This document shows, piece after piece, positions 56,224-64,000 of a stretch of 64,000 nucleotides of DNA; positions within the stretch are counted from its first letter, which is position 1, and the number at the start of each line of letters is the position of its first letter. The position numbers and the translations under genes were made by a program. Source of the DNA: Streptomyces violaceorubidus (GTDB lineage Bacteria; Actinomycetota; Actinomycetes; Streptomycetales; Streptomycetaceae); contig NZ_JODM01000022.1 in the NCBI RefSeq assembly GCF_000717995.1, forward strand, positions 69,455 to 133,454. The letters run 5' to 3'. The notes beneath the pieces are model-generated. The model was not told where the DNA came from. It searched no databases and was given only the letters and a program-made list of their open reading frames with translations.

Positions 56224-57453
56224 ATGCATGCCTGGCCCGCTTCCGAGGTCCCCGCCCTGCCTGGTCAGGGCCGCGACCTGAGGATCCACGACACCGCGAC
56301 CGGCGGCCTCGTCACCCTCGACCCCGGTCCCGTCGCCCGTATCTACGTCTGCGGCATCACGCCGTACGACGCCACCCACATGGGGCACGCGGCGACCTAC
56401 AACGCGTTCGACCTCGTGCAGCGCGTGTGGCTCGACACCAAGCGGCAGGTCCACTACGTCCAGAACGTCACCGACGTCGACGACCCGCTCCTGGAGCGGG
56501 CCGTGCGCGACGGGGTCGACTGGACCGCCCTCGCCGAGCAGGAGACCGCCCTCTTCCGCGAGGACATGACGGCGCTGCGGATGCTCCCGCCGCGGCACTA
56601 CATAGGCGCCGTGGAGGCCATACCCGGCATCGTCCCGCTCGTCGAGCGGCTGCGCGACGCGGGCGCGGCCTACGAGCTCGACGGCGACATCTATTTCTCG
56701 GTCGAGGCCGACCCCCACTTCGGCGGCGTCTCGCACCTCGACGCCGCCGCGATGCGGCTGCTCTCCGCCGAGCGGGGCGGCGACCCCGACCGGCCCGGCA
56801 AGAAGAACCCGCTCGACCCGATGCTGTGGATGGCCGCCCGCGAGGGCGAGCCCAGCTGGGACGGCGGCACGCTCGGCCGCGGGCGCCCCGGCTGGCACAT
56901 CGAGTGCGTCGCCATCGCCCTCGACCACCTCGGCATGGGCTTCGACGTCCAGGGCGGCGGCTCCGACCTCGCCTTCCCGCACCACGAGATGGGCGCCTCG
57001 CACGCCCAGGCCCTCACCGGCGAGTTCCCCATGGCCAAGGCGTACGTGCACGCCGGCATGGTCGGTCTCGACGGCGAGAAGATGTCCAAGTCCAAGGGCA
57101 ACCTGGTCTTCGTGTCGCAGCTGCGCCGCGAGGGCGTCGACCCGGCCGCCATCCGGCTCACGCTGCTCGCCCACCACTACCGCTCCGACTGGGAGTGGAC
57201 CGACCAGGTGCTGGAGGACGCCCTCGCCCGGCTGGAGCGCTGGCGCGCCGCCGTCTCCCGCCCCGACGGGCCGCCCGCCGACGCCCTGGTGGAGCAGATC
57301 CGCGAGGCCCTCGCCAACGACCTGGACTCCCCGGCCGCCCTCGACGCGGTCGACCGCTGGGCCACCCTCCAGCAGGACTCCGGCGGCACCGACACCGGCG
57401 CCCCGGGCGTCGTCTCCCGCGCGGTGGACGCCTTGCTGGGCGTGGCGCTGTAA
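56224..57453 (+). CDS. mshC: Cysteine:glucosaminyl-inositol ligase MshC
   Basis: A 409-residue enzyme that joins cysteine to GlcN-inositol with ATP in mycothiol biosynthesis. It is a class I CysRS relative: HIGH-equivalent THMGHA (about 57-62), KMSKS-equivalent EKMSKS (near 289), and zinc-binding Cys43 in [14 protein letters not shown] plus Cys in [13 protein letters not shown] and the His in FPHHE. It lacks the anticodon-binding domain, matching MshC length rather than CysRS. It is preceded by 101 bp after the SCO1664-like gene and followed by a strong bidirectional terminator. Confidence 0.97.
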   Translation: MHAWPASEVPALPGQGRDLRIHDTATGGLVTLDPGPVARIYVCGITPYDATHMGHAATYNAFDLVQRVWLDTKRQVHYVQNVTDVDDPLLERAVRDGVDWTALAEQETALFREDMTALRMLPPRHYIGAVEAIPGIVPLVERLRDAGAAYELDGDIYFSVEADPHFGGVSHLDAAAMRLLSAERGGDPDRPGKKNPLDPMLWMAAREGEPSWDGGTLGRGRPGWHIECVAIALDHLGMGFDVQGGGSDLAFPHHEMGASHAQALTGEFPMAKAYVHAGMVGLDGEKMSKSKGNLVFVSQLRREGVDPAAIRLTLLAHHYRSDWEWTDQVLEDALARLERWRAAVSRPDGPPADALVEQIREALANDLDSPAALDAVDRWATLQQDSGGTDTGAPGVVSRAVDALLGVAL

Positions 57454-57467
57454 GCAGGCGCACAGAC

Positions 57468-57511
57468 AAGGAAACAGGGGCCGCTTCCCGGGAAGCAGCC
57501 CCTGTTTCCTT
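57468..57511. terminator. Bidirectional terminator between mshC and the PAC2 gene
   Basis: Arms AAGGAAACAGGGGC (57468-57481) and GCCCCTGTTTCCTT (57498-57511) form a perfect 14-bp stem with an A-rich and T-rich base on either strand. It ends both convergent genes. Confidence 0.93.
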
Positions 57512-57514
57512 CGC

Positions 57515-58522
57515 TCAGTCCTCCGACGACTCCTCGTCGTCCCCGCCCGCCTTCGGCGGCTTCGGTGGCCGCGTCCGCCCACCGGGGTTGTCCCGCAGGA
57601 ACGGCGCCCCGGCCGGCCCGTCGCCGCCGTCCGCCGTGGCGTGCCCACCAGGGCCCCCGGGGCCGGGCCCACCCGTCCCCGACCCGTCCCGCCGCCGCAG
57701 ATACCGCTCGAACTCCCGCGCGATCGCCTCGCCCGAGGCCTCCGGCAGCTCCGCCGTGTCCCGGGCCTCCTCCAGCGACTGCACGTACTCGGCGACCTCG
57801 CTGTCCTCGGCGGCCAGCTGGTCCACGCCCACCTGCCAGGCACGCGCGTCCTCGGGCAGCTCGCCCAGCGGGACCCGCACGCCGATCAGGTCCTCCAGCC
57901 GGTTCAGCAGGGCCAGCGTGGCCTTCGGGTTCGGCGGCTGCGACACGTAGTGCGGCACCGCCGCCCACAGCGACACGGCAGGTACGCCCGCGTGCGTGCA
58001 CGCCTCCTGGAGGATCCCGACGATGCCCGTGGGCCCCTCGTACTTGGTCTCCTCCAGGTCCATCCGCCGGGCCAGGTCGGCGTCCGACGTGGTCCCGCTG
58101 ATCGGCACCGGACGGGTGTGCGGGGTGTCGCCCAGCAGGGCGCCCAGGACGACCACCAGCTCGACGCCCAGCTCGTGGGCGAAGCCGAGCAGCTCGTTGC
58201 AGAACGAACGCCAGCGCATGGACGGTTCGATGCCGCGGACGAGGACGAGGTCGCGCGGCTTGTCGCCGCCGACGCGGACCACCGACAGCCTGGTCGTCGG
58301 CCAGGTGATCTTGCGTACGCCGTCCTCCATGAACACCGTGGGACGGTTGACCTGGAAGTCGTAGTAGTCCTCGGCGTCCAGCGCCGCGAACACCTCGCCC
58401 TTCCACTCCCTGTCGAGATGCGCGACCGCCGTGGAGGCGGCGTCACCGGCATCGTTCCAGCCCTCGAACGCGGCCACCATGACCGGGTCGACCAGCTCGG
58501 GAACCCCCTCGAGCTCGATCAC
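57515..58522 (-). CDS. PAC2-family protein
   Basis: A 335-residue protein with the PAC2 (proteasome assembly chaperone-like) domain: LVDPVMVAAFEGWNDAGDAAS (about 8-28), EDYYDFQVNRPTV, GIEPSMRWRSFC, then GALLGDTPHTRPVPI. The C-terminal 70 residues are Gly/Pro-rich and acidic, ending DDEESSED. In actinobacteria members associate with the proteasome system, but no proteasome gene is here. The GTG at 58522 is chosen for its GGAAGGAGG site. It lies beside mshC in opposite direction. Confidence 0.92.
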   Translation of the reverse strand: MIELEGVPELVDPVMVAAFEGWNDAGDAASTAVAHLDREWKGEVFAALDAEDYYDFQVNRPTVFMEDGVRKITWPTTRLSVVRVGGDKPRDLVLVRGIEPSMRWRSFCNELLGFAHELGVELVVVLGALLGDTPHTRPVPISGTTSDADLARRMDLEETKYEGPTGIVGILQEACTHAGVPAVSLWAAVPHYVSQPPNPKATLALLNRLEDLIGVRVPLGELPEDARAWQVGVDQLAAEDSEVAEYVQSLEEARDTAELPEASGEAIAREFERYLRRRDGSGTGGPGPGGPGGHATADGGDGPAGAPFLRDNPGGRTRPPKPPKAGGDDEESSED

Positions 58523-58600
58523 CCAGCGCCTCCTTCCGACGTGCCCTCGCGTACCCCCCAACCTTACGGCGTGGCGAGGGGCCGCCCGCAGCCCCCTTGC

Positions 58601-58629
58601 ACGGGGCAGTGAACGGATCACTGCCCCGT
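58601..58629 (-). terminator. Terminator of the glycerol operon (after glpD)
   Basis: Perfect 12-bp arms ACGGGGCAGTGA (58601-58612) and TCACTGCCCCGT (58618-58629) with a five-base loop lie 44 bp beyond the glpD stop. Confidence 0.85.
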
Positions 58630-58672
58630 CCCGGGGGCCCGGACACCCGCCGCACGGCGCCGGACGAGGGCC

Positions 58673-60289
58673 CTACTTCTTGTCGAGCACCTCCTGGACC
58701 TGAGCGCGGACCTCGTCCGTGGCCAGACCGCGGATCGTCAGCGTCGTACGGCGGCGCAGCACGTCGTCCGCCGTCTCGGCCCACTCGTTGTCCCGGGCCC
58801 ACACGACCTGCGCCCAGATCTCCGGGGCGTCCGGGTGGACCCGCCGCGCCAGCTCCGGGCTCTCGTTCGCGAGCCGGGCGATGTCGAAGGCGAGCGAGCC
58901 GTAGTGCGTGGCCAGGTGCCTGGCCGTGTCCGCCGCCATGCGCGGGCCGGGCGCCGAACCGTCCACCAGCAGCCGGTGGGCGACCGCGCGCGGGTTGGCG
59001 ACGCCGGGCAGCGGCAGCTTCTTCGGCAGCGACGCGATCGGCTCGAAGTCGTCGCCCAGCGGGTGGCCCGGCAGCGCCTCCAGCTTCTTCATCACCGTAC
59101 GGCCGATGTGGCGGAAGGTGGTCCACTTGCCGCCCGCGACGGACAGCATCCCGCCCCGGCCCTCGGTGACGACCGTCTCCCGCTTGGCCTTCGCGGTGTC
59201 GCCGGGACCGCCCGGCAGCACGCGCAGCCCCGCGAAGGAGTACGTGATCAGGTCACGGTCGAGCTGCTGGTCGCGGATGGAGAACGCGGCCTCGTCGAGT
59301 ATCTGGGCCACGTCCTTGTCGTTGACCGCCACGTCCGCCGGGTCGCCCTCGAACTCCTCGTCGGTCGTGCCGAGCAGCAGCATGTCCTCCCAGGGGAGGG
59401 CGAAGGTGATCCGGTACTTGTCGATCGGGGTGGCCAGCGCGGCCTTCCAGGGCGCGGTGCGCTTGAGCACCAGGTGAGCGCCCTTGGAGAGCCGGATCGA
59501 CGGCGCCGCGGCCGGGTCCTCCATGCGGCGCAGGTGATCGACCCAGGGGCCGGTGGCGTTGAGCACCAGGCGGGCGTTCACCCCGAACTCGTCGCCCGAC
59601 AGCCGGTCCTTCAGCTCGGCGCCGGTCACCCGGCCGCCTGTGAAGCGCAGCCCGGTGACCTCGGCGTGGTTGAGGACCACCGCGCCGGACTCGACCGCCG
59701 CGCGGACGGTCATCAGGGCCATGCGGGCGTCGTTCATCTGGTCGTCGCCGTACACGGCCACGGCCTTGAGGTTGTCGGTGCGCAGCTCCGGCACGTCCTG
59801 CGCGGCCTTGGCCGGGGAGAGCAGGTGGCCGACGCCGTCGCCGAAGGCGGACAGCGCCGAGTACGCGAAGACACCGGCCCCGAGCTTCGCCGCGCCGTGC
59901 GGCCCGCCCTTGTACACGGGGAGGTAGAAGGTGAGCGGGTTCGCCAGGTGGGGAGCCACCTGACGGGAGACCGCACGGCGCTCGAAGTGGTTCTCCGCGA
60001 CCAGCTTCACCGCGCCGGTCTGCAAGTAGCGCAGGCCGCCGTGGAGCAGCTTGGAGGACGCGGAGGAGGTGGCGCCGGCGAAGTCGCCGGCGTCGACCAC
60101 GGCCACCCTGAGACCGGACTGCGCTGCGTGCCAGGCGGTGGAGATGCCCAGGATGCCGCCGCCGATCACGAGAAGGTCGTACGACGCCTTGGAGAGCTGC
60201 TCCCGGGTCTCGGCCCGGCTCGGGTTCGAGCCGGAGGCCGGGTGCGTGCCCAGGGCAGGCACGGACTGCAGGGTGGACTGAGTGGTCAT
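58673..60289 (-). CDS. glpD: Glycerol-3-phosphate dehydrogenase, FAD-dependent
   Basis: A 538-residue membrane-associated flavoenzyme that oxidises sn-glycerol 3-phosphate to dihydroxyacetone phosphate and passes electrons to menaquinone. The FAD motif is DLLVIGGGILGIS (about 38-50). Conserved blocks: SSASSKLLHGGLRYLQ, NATGPWVDHLR, and GKWTTFRHIG near residue 390. Length is normal. Last gene of the leftward gylR-glpF-glpK-glpD set, 18 bp after glpK, and followed by a strong terminator. Corresponds to gylX in older nomenclature. Confidence 0.96.
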   Translation of the reverse strand: MTTQSTLQSVPALGTHPASGSNPSRAETREQLSKASYDLLVIGGGILGISTAWHAAQSGLRVAVVDAGDFAGATSSASSKLLHGGLRYLQTGAVKLVAENHFERRAVSRQVAPHLANPLTFYLPVYKGGPHGAAKLGAGVFAYSALSAFGDGVGHLLSPAKAAQDVPELRTDNLKAVAVYGDDQMNDARMALMTVRAAVESGAVVLNHAEVTGLRFTGGRVTGAELKDRLSGDEFGVNARLVLNATGPWVDHLRRMEDPAAAPSIRLSKGAHLVLKRTAPWKAALATPIDKYRITFALPWEDMLLLGTTDEEFEGDPADVAVNDKDVAQILDEAAFSIRDQQLDRDLITYSFAGLRVLPGGPGDTAKAKRETVVTEGRGGMLSVAGGKWTTFRHIGRTVMKKLEALPGHPLGDDFEPIASLPKKLPLPGVANPRAVAHRLLVDGSAPGPRMAADTARHLATHYGSLAFDIARLANESPELARRVHPDAPEIWAQVVWARDNEWAETADDVLRRRTTLTIRGLATDEVRAQVQEVLDKK

Positions 60290-60307
60290 GGTGGTTCTTG
60301 CTCCTCG

Positions 60308-61846
60308 TCAGCTCTCGTCGTCGATCCAGCCCATGGTCCGCTCGACGGCCTTGAGCCAGCTCTTGTACTCACGGTCGCGGGTCTCCGCGTCCATGCGGGG
60401 GGTCCACTCGGCGGCCCGCCGCCAGTTGGCGCGCAGGTCGTCGGTGCTGTTCCAGAAGCCGACGGCGAGGCCGGCGGCGTAGGCGGCACCGAGGCAGGTG
60501 GTCTCGGCGACCATCGGGCGCACCACGGGGGCGTCCACGAAGTCGGCGAGGGTCTGCATCAGCAGGTTGTTGGAGGTCATGCCGCCGTCGACCTTGAGGG
60601 CGGTCAGCTCCACGCCGGAGTCCTTGGTCATGGCGTCCGCGATCTCACGGGTCTGCCAGGCGGTGGCCTCCAGCACGGCGCGCGCGAGGTGCGCCTTGGT
60701 GACGTACCGGGTCAGACCCGCGATCACACCGCGGGCGTCGGAGCGCCAGTACGGGGCGAACAGACCGGAGAAGGCCGGGACGAAGTACGCGCCGCCGTTG
60801 TCCTCGACCTGCATCGCCAGGGTCTCGATCTCGGCGGCGGTGGAGATCAGGCCCATCTGGTCGCGCATCCACTGCACCAGCGAACCGGTGACGGCGATCG
60901 ACCCCTCCAGGGCGTAGACCGTGTCCTGGTCGCCGATCTTGTAGCCGACCGTGGTCAGCAGGCCCGAGTAGGAGTTGATCAGCTTGTCACCGGTGTTCAT
61001 CACCATGAAGGTGCCGGTGCCGTAGGTCGACTTGGTCTCGCCCTCGGAGAAGCAGGTCTGGCCGAACAGGGCCGCCTGCTGGTCGCCGAGCGCGGAGGCG
61101 ACCGGGATGCCGCCGAGCAGTTCGCCGAGGCGGCCGCCCTTGATCTCGCCGTACACCTCGGCGGAGGAGCGGATCTCCGGAAGCATCCGCATCGGCACGC
61201 CGATCGACTCGGCGATCTTCTCGTCCCACGCCATGGTGTGCAGGTTCATCAGCAGGGTGCGGGAGGCGTTGGTGACGTCGGTGACGTGCTTGCCGCCGTT
61301 CACGCCGCCCGTGAGGTTCCAGATGACCCAGGTGTCCATGGTGCCGAAGAGCAGGTCGCCCGCCTCGGCGCGCTCGCGCAGGCCGTCGACGTTGTCGAGC
61401 AGCCAGCGGGCCTTGGGACCGGCGAAGTAGGAGGCGAGGGGGAGGCCGGTCTCGCGGCGGAAGCGGTCCTGGCCGACGTTGCGGCCCAGCTCCTTGCACA
61501 GGGCGTCGGTGCGGGTGTCCTGCCAGACGATGGCGTTGTGGACGGGCTCACCGGTGTTCTTGTCCCAGACCAGGGTGGTCTCGCGCTGGTTGGTGATGCC
61601 GATGGCCTTGATGTCGTCGCGGGTGATGCCGGCCTTCTCGACGGCTCCGGCGACGACCTCCTGGACGTTGGTCCAGATCTCGGTGGCGTCGTGCTCGACC
61701 CAGCCCGGCTTGGGGAAGATCTGCTCGTGCTCCTTCTGGTCGACGGAGACGATGCGCCCGTCGCGGTCGAAGACGATGCAGCGCGAGGAGGTCGTGCCCT
61801 GGTCGATGGCGGCGATGAAGGGCCCTGCGGTGTGGGCGTCGGTCAC
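60308..61846 (-). CDS. glpK: Glycerol kinase
   Basis: A 512-residue FGGY-family kinase forming glycerol 3-phosphate. The N-terminal phosphate loop is [16 protein letters not shown], then [30 protein letters not shown] and [13 protein letters not shown]; all conserved. Middle operon gene, 84 bp after glpF and 18 bp before glpD. Known in S. coelicolor as gylA/glpK of the glycerol-inducible, glucose-repressed operon. Confidence 0.97.
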   Translation of the reverse strand: MTDAHTAGPFIAAIDQGTTSSRCIVFDRDGRIVSVDQKEHEQIFPKPGWVEHDATEIWTNVQEVVAGAVEKAGITRDDIKAIGITNQRETTLVWDKNTGEPVHNAIVWQDTRTDALCKELGRNVGQDRFRRETGLPLASYFAGPKARWLLDNVDGLRERAEAGDLLFGTMDTWVIWNLTGGVNGGKHVTDVTNASRTLLMNLHTMAWDEKIAESIGVPMRMLPEIRSSAEVYGEIKGGRLGELLGGIPVASALGDQQAALFGQTCFSEGETKSTYGTGTFMVMNTGDKLINSYSGLLTTVGYKIGDQDTVYALEGSIAVTGSLVQWMRDQMGLISTAAEIETLAMQVEDNGGAYFVPAFSGLFAPYWRSDARGVIAGLTRYVTKAHLARAVLEATAWQTREIADAMTKDSGVELTALKVDGGMTSNNLLMQTLADFVDAPVVRPMVAETTCLGAAYAAGLAVGFWNSTDDLRANWRRAAEWTPRMDAETRDREYKSWLKAVERTMGWIDDES

Positions 61847-61930
61847 TGTGTGCTCCTGGGGTTCCGTGGTGGGTGGCCGGTGCTTGCGGCGCGTGGTCTG
61901 CGGCTCGATGATCGCCGAGCGGGGGCCCGC

Positions 61931-62725
61931 TCAGGCGAACGCGACGTTGTAGACACCTCCGGCGATCGCACCGCCGATCAGCGGACCGACGACCGGGATC
62001 CAGGCGTAGGACCAGTCGGAGCCGCCCTTGTTGGGCAGGGGCAGCAGGGCGTGCACGATGCGCGGGCCGAGGTCGCGGACCGGGTTGATCGCGTATCCCG
62101 TCGGGCCGCCGAGCGACAGACCGATGGAGACCACCACGAGGGAGGTGATCAGGGCGCCCAGGACGCCGAGGCCGTTGCCCTGGTCGTTCAGGCCCTGGGT
62201 GAGGATGGCGAGGAGCAGCACGAAGGTGCCGATGATCTCGGTGGCGAGGTTCTGGACCGTGTGCCGGATCTCCGGGCCGGTGGAGAAGACGCCCAGGACC
62301 GGGCCGGCGCCCTTCTCCTGCGCCTCGACCGACTTGGCCGCGGTGTCCTGCGCGCCCGGACCGCCGACGATCTCCCGGTCGGTGAGGTGGGCCTGGAACT
62401 GGCCGTAGTAGGCGATCCAGACCAGAACCGCGCCGATCATGGCGCCGAGCAGCTGACCGGCGAAGTAGGTCGGCGTGTTGCTCCAGTCGCCGTCCTTGAT
62501 GGCGATGCCGATGGTCACGGCCGGGTTGAGATGGGCTCCGGAGAGCGGACCCGATATGTAGGCCGCCGTCATCACGGCGAAACCCCACCCGAAGGCGATG
62601 GCGAGCCAGCCGGCGTTGCGTGCCTTGGAGGCCTTGAGCGTCACGGCGGCACACACACCGCCGCCGAGCAGGATGAGTATGGCGGTACCGATGGTCTCGC
62701 CGATGAAGATGTCGGAGCTGGACAC
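61931..62725 (-). CDS. glpF: Glycerol facilitator, aquaporin family
   Basis: A 264-residue channel with six membrane helices. The first half-helix motif is [12 protein letters not shown]. The second is NPVRDLGPR, with Val where the canonical motif has Ala; the following Arg-Asp of the glycerol-selective filter (NPARD) is kept. A longer acidic/Gly periplasmic or cytosolic loop ([21 protein letters not shown]) lies mid-protein. First structural gene of the glycerol operon, 318 bp downstream of gylR; an operator-like palindrome precedes it. Confidence 0.93.
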   Translation of the reverse strand: MSSSDIFIGETIGTAILILLGGGVCAAVTLKASKARNAGWLAIAFGWGFAVMTAAYISGPLSGAHLNPAVTIGIAIKDGDWSNTPTYFAGQLLGAMIGAVLVWIAYYGQFQAHLTDREIVGGPGAQDTAAKSVEAQEKGAGPVLGVFSTGPEIRHTVQNLATEIIGTFVLLLAILTQGLNDQGNGLGVLGALITSLVVVSIGLSLGGPTGYAINPVRDLGPRIVHALLPLPNKGGSDWSYAWIPVVGPLIGGAIAGGVYNVAFA

Positions 62726-62856
62726 CCGCGACTCCTTTGTCCTTCGTCCAGGGAAAGCCGAACCCCCGGGTCCCTCCGGGTGTTCCGGCGCCCTCGGTAT
62801 GAGAGCGATGGCCGGCCCTTGGCACTGTCACACTCTAACGCGTATTGCCGGTAGGT

Positions 62857-62873
62857 GTTCGACAATGCCGACC
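62857..62873. promoter_or_regulatory. GylR operator candidate upstream of glpF
   Basis: GTTCGACAATGCCGACC matches the perfect palindrome upstream of gylR (63861-63877) at 15 of 17 positions. Confidence 0.65.
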
Positions 62874-62996
62874 GATGGACGCGAGTCTCGTTCGGCGTCA
62901 CGCGTGCGTCAAGAGCTGTGTTATCGAAAGCACGATCGTTATTGATCGTCAGGGGTTATCGATCTGCGCCGGCGAGCGGTCCCGCCCGAACGCGAA

Positions 62997-63025
62997 GGGC
63001 CGGAACACCCTCGGTGTCCCGGCCC
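62997..63025 (-). terminator. Hairpin after gylR
   Basis: Arms GGGCCGGAACACC (62997-63009) and GGTGTCCCGGCCC (63013-63025) form a 13-bp stem with one mismatch and a 3-base loop. It follows the gylR stop by 18 bp. No U tract, so partial termination is plausible. Confidence 0.6.
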
Positions 63026-63043
63026 CGGTGTCGACGGTGCGCC

Positions 63044-63808
63044 CTAGAACCGCCCGGCGCCCAGGTCGCGCGACACCGCGCGGGCGCAGTCCCGCACCGC
63101 CGCGACCAGCTCGGGCCGCAGCTCCCCCTCCCGGCACAGCCGTTCCACGGCCCCGGTGATGCCGACCGCGCCGACCGGCATGCGCCTGCGGTCGTGGATG
63201 GGGGCGGCGACGGAGGCGATGCCCTCCCAGGTCTCCTCGACGTCGGCGGCGTACCCGCGCGCGCGGGTGATGTCCAGGACGTGCTCGAAGCCGTCCGGCT
63301 CGCAGACGGTCCGGTCCGTGAACGCCTTGCGCTCGGCCTCCAGCGCCTCGCTGTGCGCGACCGGGTCGTACGCCGACAGCACCTTGCCCAGCGCCGTGGA
63401 GTGCAGCGGCTGCATGGCCCCGATCTCCAGCACCTGCCGGCTGTCGTCGGGCCTGAAGACGTGGTGCACGATCAGGACGCCCTGCTGGTGCAGGACCCCG
63501 AGGTGGACGCTCTCGCCGCTGGAGCGGGCCAGGTCGTCCGTCCACACCAGGGCGCGGGCCCGCAGCTCGTGCACGTCCAGGTAGGTCGTGCCCAGGCGCA
63601 GCAGTTCGGCGCCCAGCTGGTAGCGCCCGGAGGCGTCGTCCTGCTCGACGAAGCCCTCCTGCTGGAGGGTGCGCAGGATGCCGTGCGCGGTGCCCTTGGC
63701 CAGACCCAGCGACGAGGCGATGTCCGACAGGCCGAGCCGCCGCTCGCCGCCCGCGAGCAGGCGCAGCATCGCGGCCGCCCGCTCGAGCGACTGGATGTTC
63801 CGTGCCAT
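63044..63808 (-). CDS. gylR: IclR-family regulator of glycerol catabolism, GylR
   Basis: A 254-residue regulator, the known length of S. coelicolor GylR. The winged helix (about 3-65) reads IQSLERAAAMLRLLAGGERR then LGLSDIASSLGLAKGTAHGI; the rest is the IclR effector domain (LHSTALGKVLSAYDP, GITGAVERLC). It represses its own gene and glpFKD, with glycerol 3-phosphate as inducer in the literature. The ATG at 63808 was chosen over an upstream in-frame start at 63859. A perfect palindrome lies 53 bp upstream. Confidence 0.96.
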   Translation of the reverse strand: MARNIQSLERAAAMLRLLAGGERRLGLSDIASSLGLAKGTAHGILRTLQQEGFVEQDDASGRYQLGAELLRLGTTYLDVHELRARALVWTDDLARSSGESVHLGVLHQQGVLIVHHVFRPDDSRQVLEIGAMQPLHSTALGKVLSAYDPVAHSEALEAERKAFTDRTVCEPDGFEHVLDITRARGYAADVEETWEGIASVAAPIHDRRRMPVGAVGITGAVERLCREGELRPELVAAVRDCARAVSRDLGAGRF

Positions 63809-63860
63809 CGACGTACTGCCTCCGTCCCCTTCGACTGCCGCCCTCGGCGTCGCTGACACC

Positions 63861-63877
63861 GTTCGGCAATGCCGAAC
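63861..63877. promoter_or_regulatory. GylR operator upstream of gylR
   Basis: GTTCGGCAATGCCGAAC is a perfect 17-bp palindrome. A second, weaker copy (GGTCGATGCCGACC) follows at 63884-63897. Together with the copy upstream of glpF they define the GylR site. Confidence 0.75.
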
Positions 63878-63902
63878 ACTACCGGTCGATGCCGACCTCC
63901 CG

Positions 63903-64000
63903 CTAGGGCCTGTTGCGAAAGTGGATCTTGTTCGTTGATGATCACGTCCTGTGAGACGTGGGGATCTGACGAATGGCCAGTGGGCCCGGCTTGAGCCTCT
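63903..64000 (+). mobile_element. Left end of an IS5-like insertion sequence
   Basis: The IS begins near 63905 after the sequence CTAG (a typical IS5-group target, TA or CTAG duplication). Its probable inverted repeat starts GGGCCTGTTGCGAAAGT. The transposase reading frame opens at 63951. The rest of the element is outside the window, so the other end and target duplication cannot be checked. Confidence 0.75.
63951..64000 (+). CDS. IS5-family transposase, N-terminal fragment
   Basis: A GTG start at 63951 gives VRRGDLTNGQWARLEPL, the typical N-terminus of IS5/IS4811-like DDE transposases of Streptomyces (pattern RxxLTDxQWxxLxPLL). The frame is open to the window edge, so only 16 full codons are visible. 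It is divergent from gylR, whose operator begins 74 bp away. Confidence 0.8.
   Translation, partial: MRRGDLTNGQWARLEP

Larger units (their letters stand above)
62726..63043. promoter_or_regulatory. gylR-glpF intergenic control region
   Basis: A 318-bp spacer. It contains the GylR-type palindrome at 62857-62873, several TTATCGA repeats at about 62921-62963 (TTATCGAAA, GATCGTTATTGATCG, TTATCGATC), and a GC-rich hairpin just after the gylR stop (62997-63009 with 63013-63025). The TTATCGA stretch is AT-rich for this genome and is a likely site for the operon promoter. Confidence 0.65.

Noticed and set aside
56224..57453. Ordinary cysteinyl-tRNA synthetase
   Set aside because: The C-terminal anticodon-binding part is missing and the length (409) and N-terminus fit MshC.
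58835..62854. A 1339-codon open frame on the plus strand across glpD-glpK-glpF
   Set aside because: It is antisense to three clear metabolic genes, has no family resemblance and reads as Gly/Arg/Val-rich sequence produced by GC-rich third positions of the real genes.

Overview
The window is high-GC actinobacterial chromosome with dense third-position GC coding. It is almost certainly Streptomyces, of the S. coelicolor/S. lividans clade. Markers are the chaplins ChpH and ChpC, a GylR/glpFKD glycerol operon, SoxR, mycothiol ligase MshC and a protein of the SCO1664 family. Gene order looks collinear with the S. coelicolor SCO1658-SCO1718 region read in reverse; that placement is from memory and no alignment was run. 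Most of it is core chromosome. The one clear mobile feature is the first ~95 bp of an IS5-like insertion sequence at the right edge.

Layout. 1-3609: tail of a TetR regulator, then a leftward hmgA-gntR-type-ISP-domain operon (tyrosine/homogentisate catabolism). 3801-7489: lipoprotein, TetR, molybdopterin oxidoreductase. 7613-10617: metal-citrate transporter, MFS permease, small membrane protein. 10840-14808: orphan MalK-type ATPase, aldehyde and alcohol dehydrogenases. 15228-16988: EamA permease with an ArsR-like regulator. 17134-19336: RsbQ-RsbP-like stress module. 19320-22766: two TetR regulators with an acyl-CoA dehydrogenase and a MaoC hydratase, each with recognisable operators. 22897-25047: SoxR, a BKACE enzyme, an unknown protein. 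25270-29356: secreted penicillin-acylase-type Ntn hydrolase convergent with a NamZ-like exo-muramidase. 29529-34888: SDR, acyl-CoA ligase and TetR, convergent with acyl-CoA dehydrogenase and an APH-type kinase; together they resemble a split ACAD10/11 or lva (4-hydroxyacid) pathway. 35025-37505: DUF202 pair, Nudix, DMT permease. 37665-42381: idonate/gluconate operon with a divergent FCD-type GntR regulator. 42413-46876: YchJ, tRNA-Leu(GAG), M20 peptidase, chpH, chpC and two unknowns. 47513-52897: a RecD2-like protein with ruined ATPase motifs, aldo/keto reductase, F420 oxidoreductase, ferritin-like protein. 52909-58522: CorA, then histidine phosphatase-DUF3090-SCO1664 kinase-like-mshC, and PAC2. 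58673-63808: glpD-glpK-glpF-gylR.

The strongest leads are these. First, the conserved phosphatase/DUF3090/PI-kinase-like/mshC neighbourhood, where the phosphatase is a candidate for the missing MshA2 step of mycothiol synthesis. Second, the RsbQ-RsbP pair, whose coiled-coil linker is an exact-heptad DNA minisatellite. Third, the split ACAD10/11-like 4-hydroxyacyl-CoA cluster bracketed by matching TetR-type operators. Fourth, a 19-bp palindrome shared by the acyl-CoA dehydrogenase/TetR promoter and the aldehyde dehydrogenase operon 7.7 kb away. Fifth, the pseudo-helicase.
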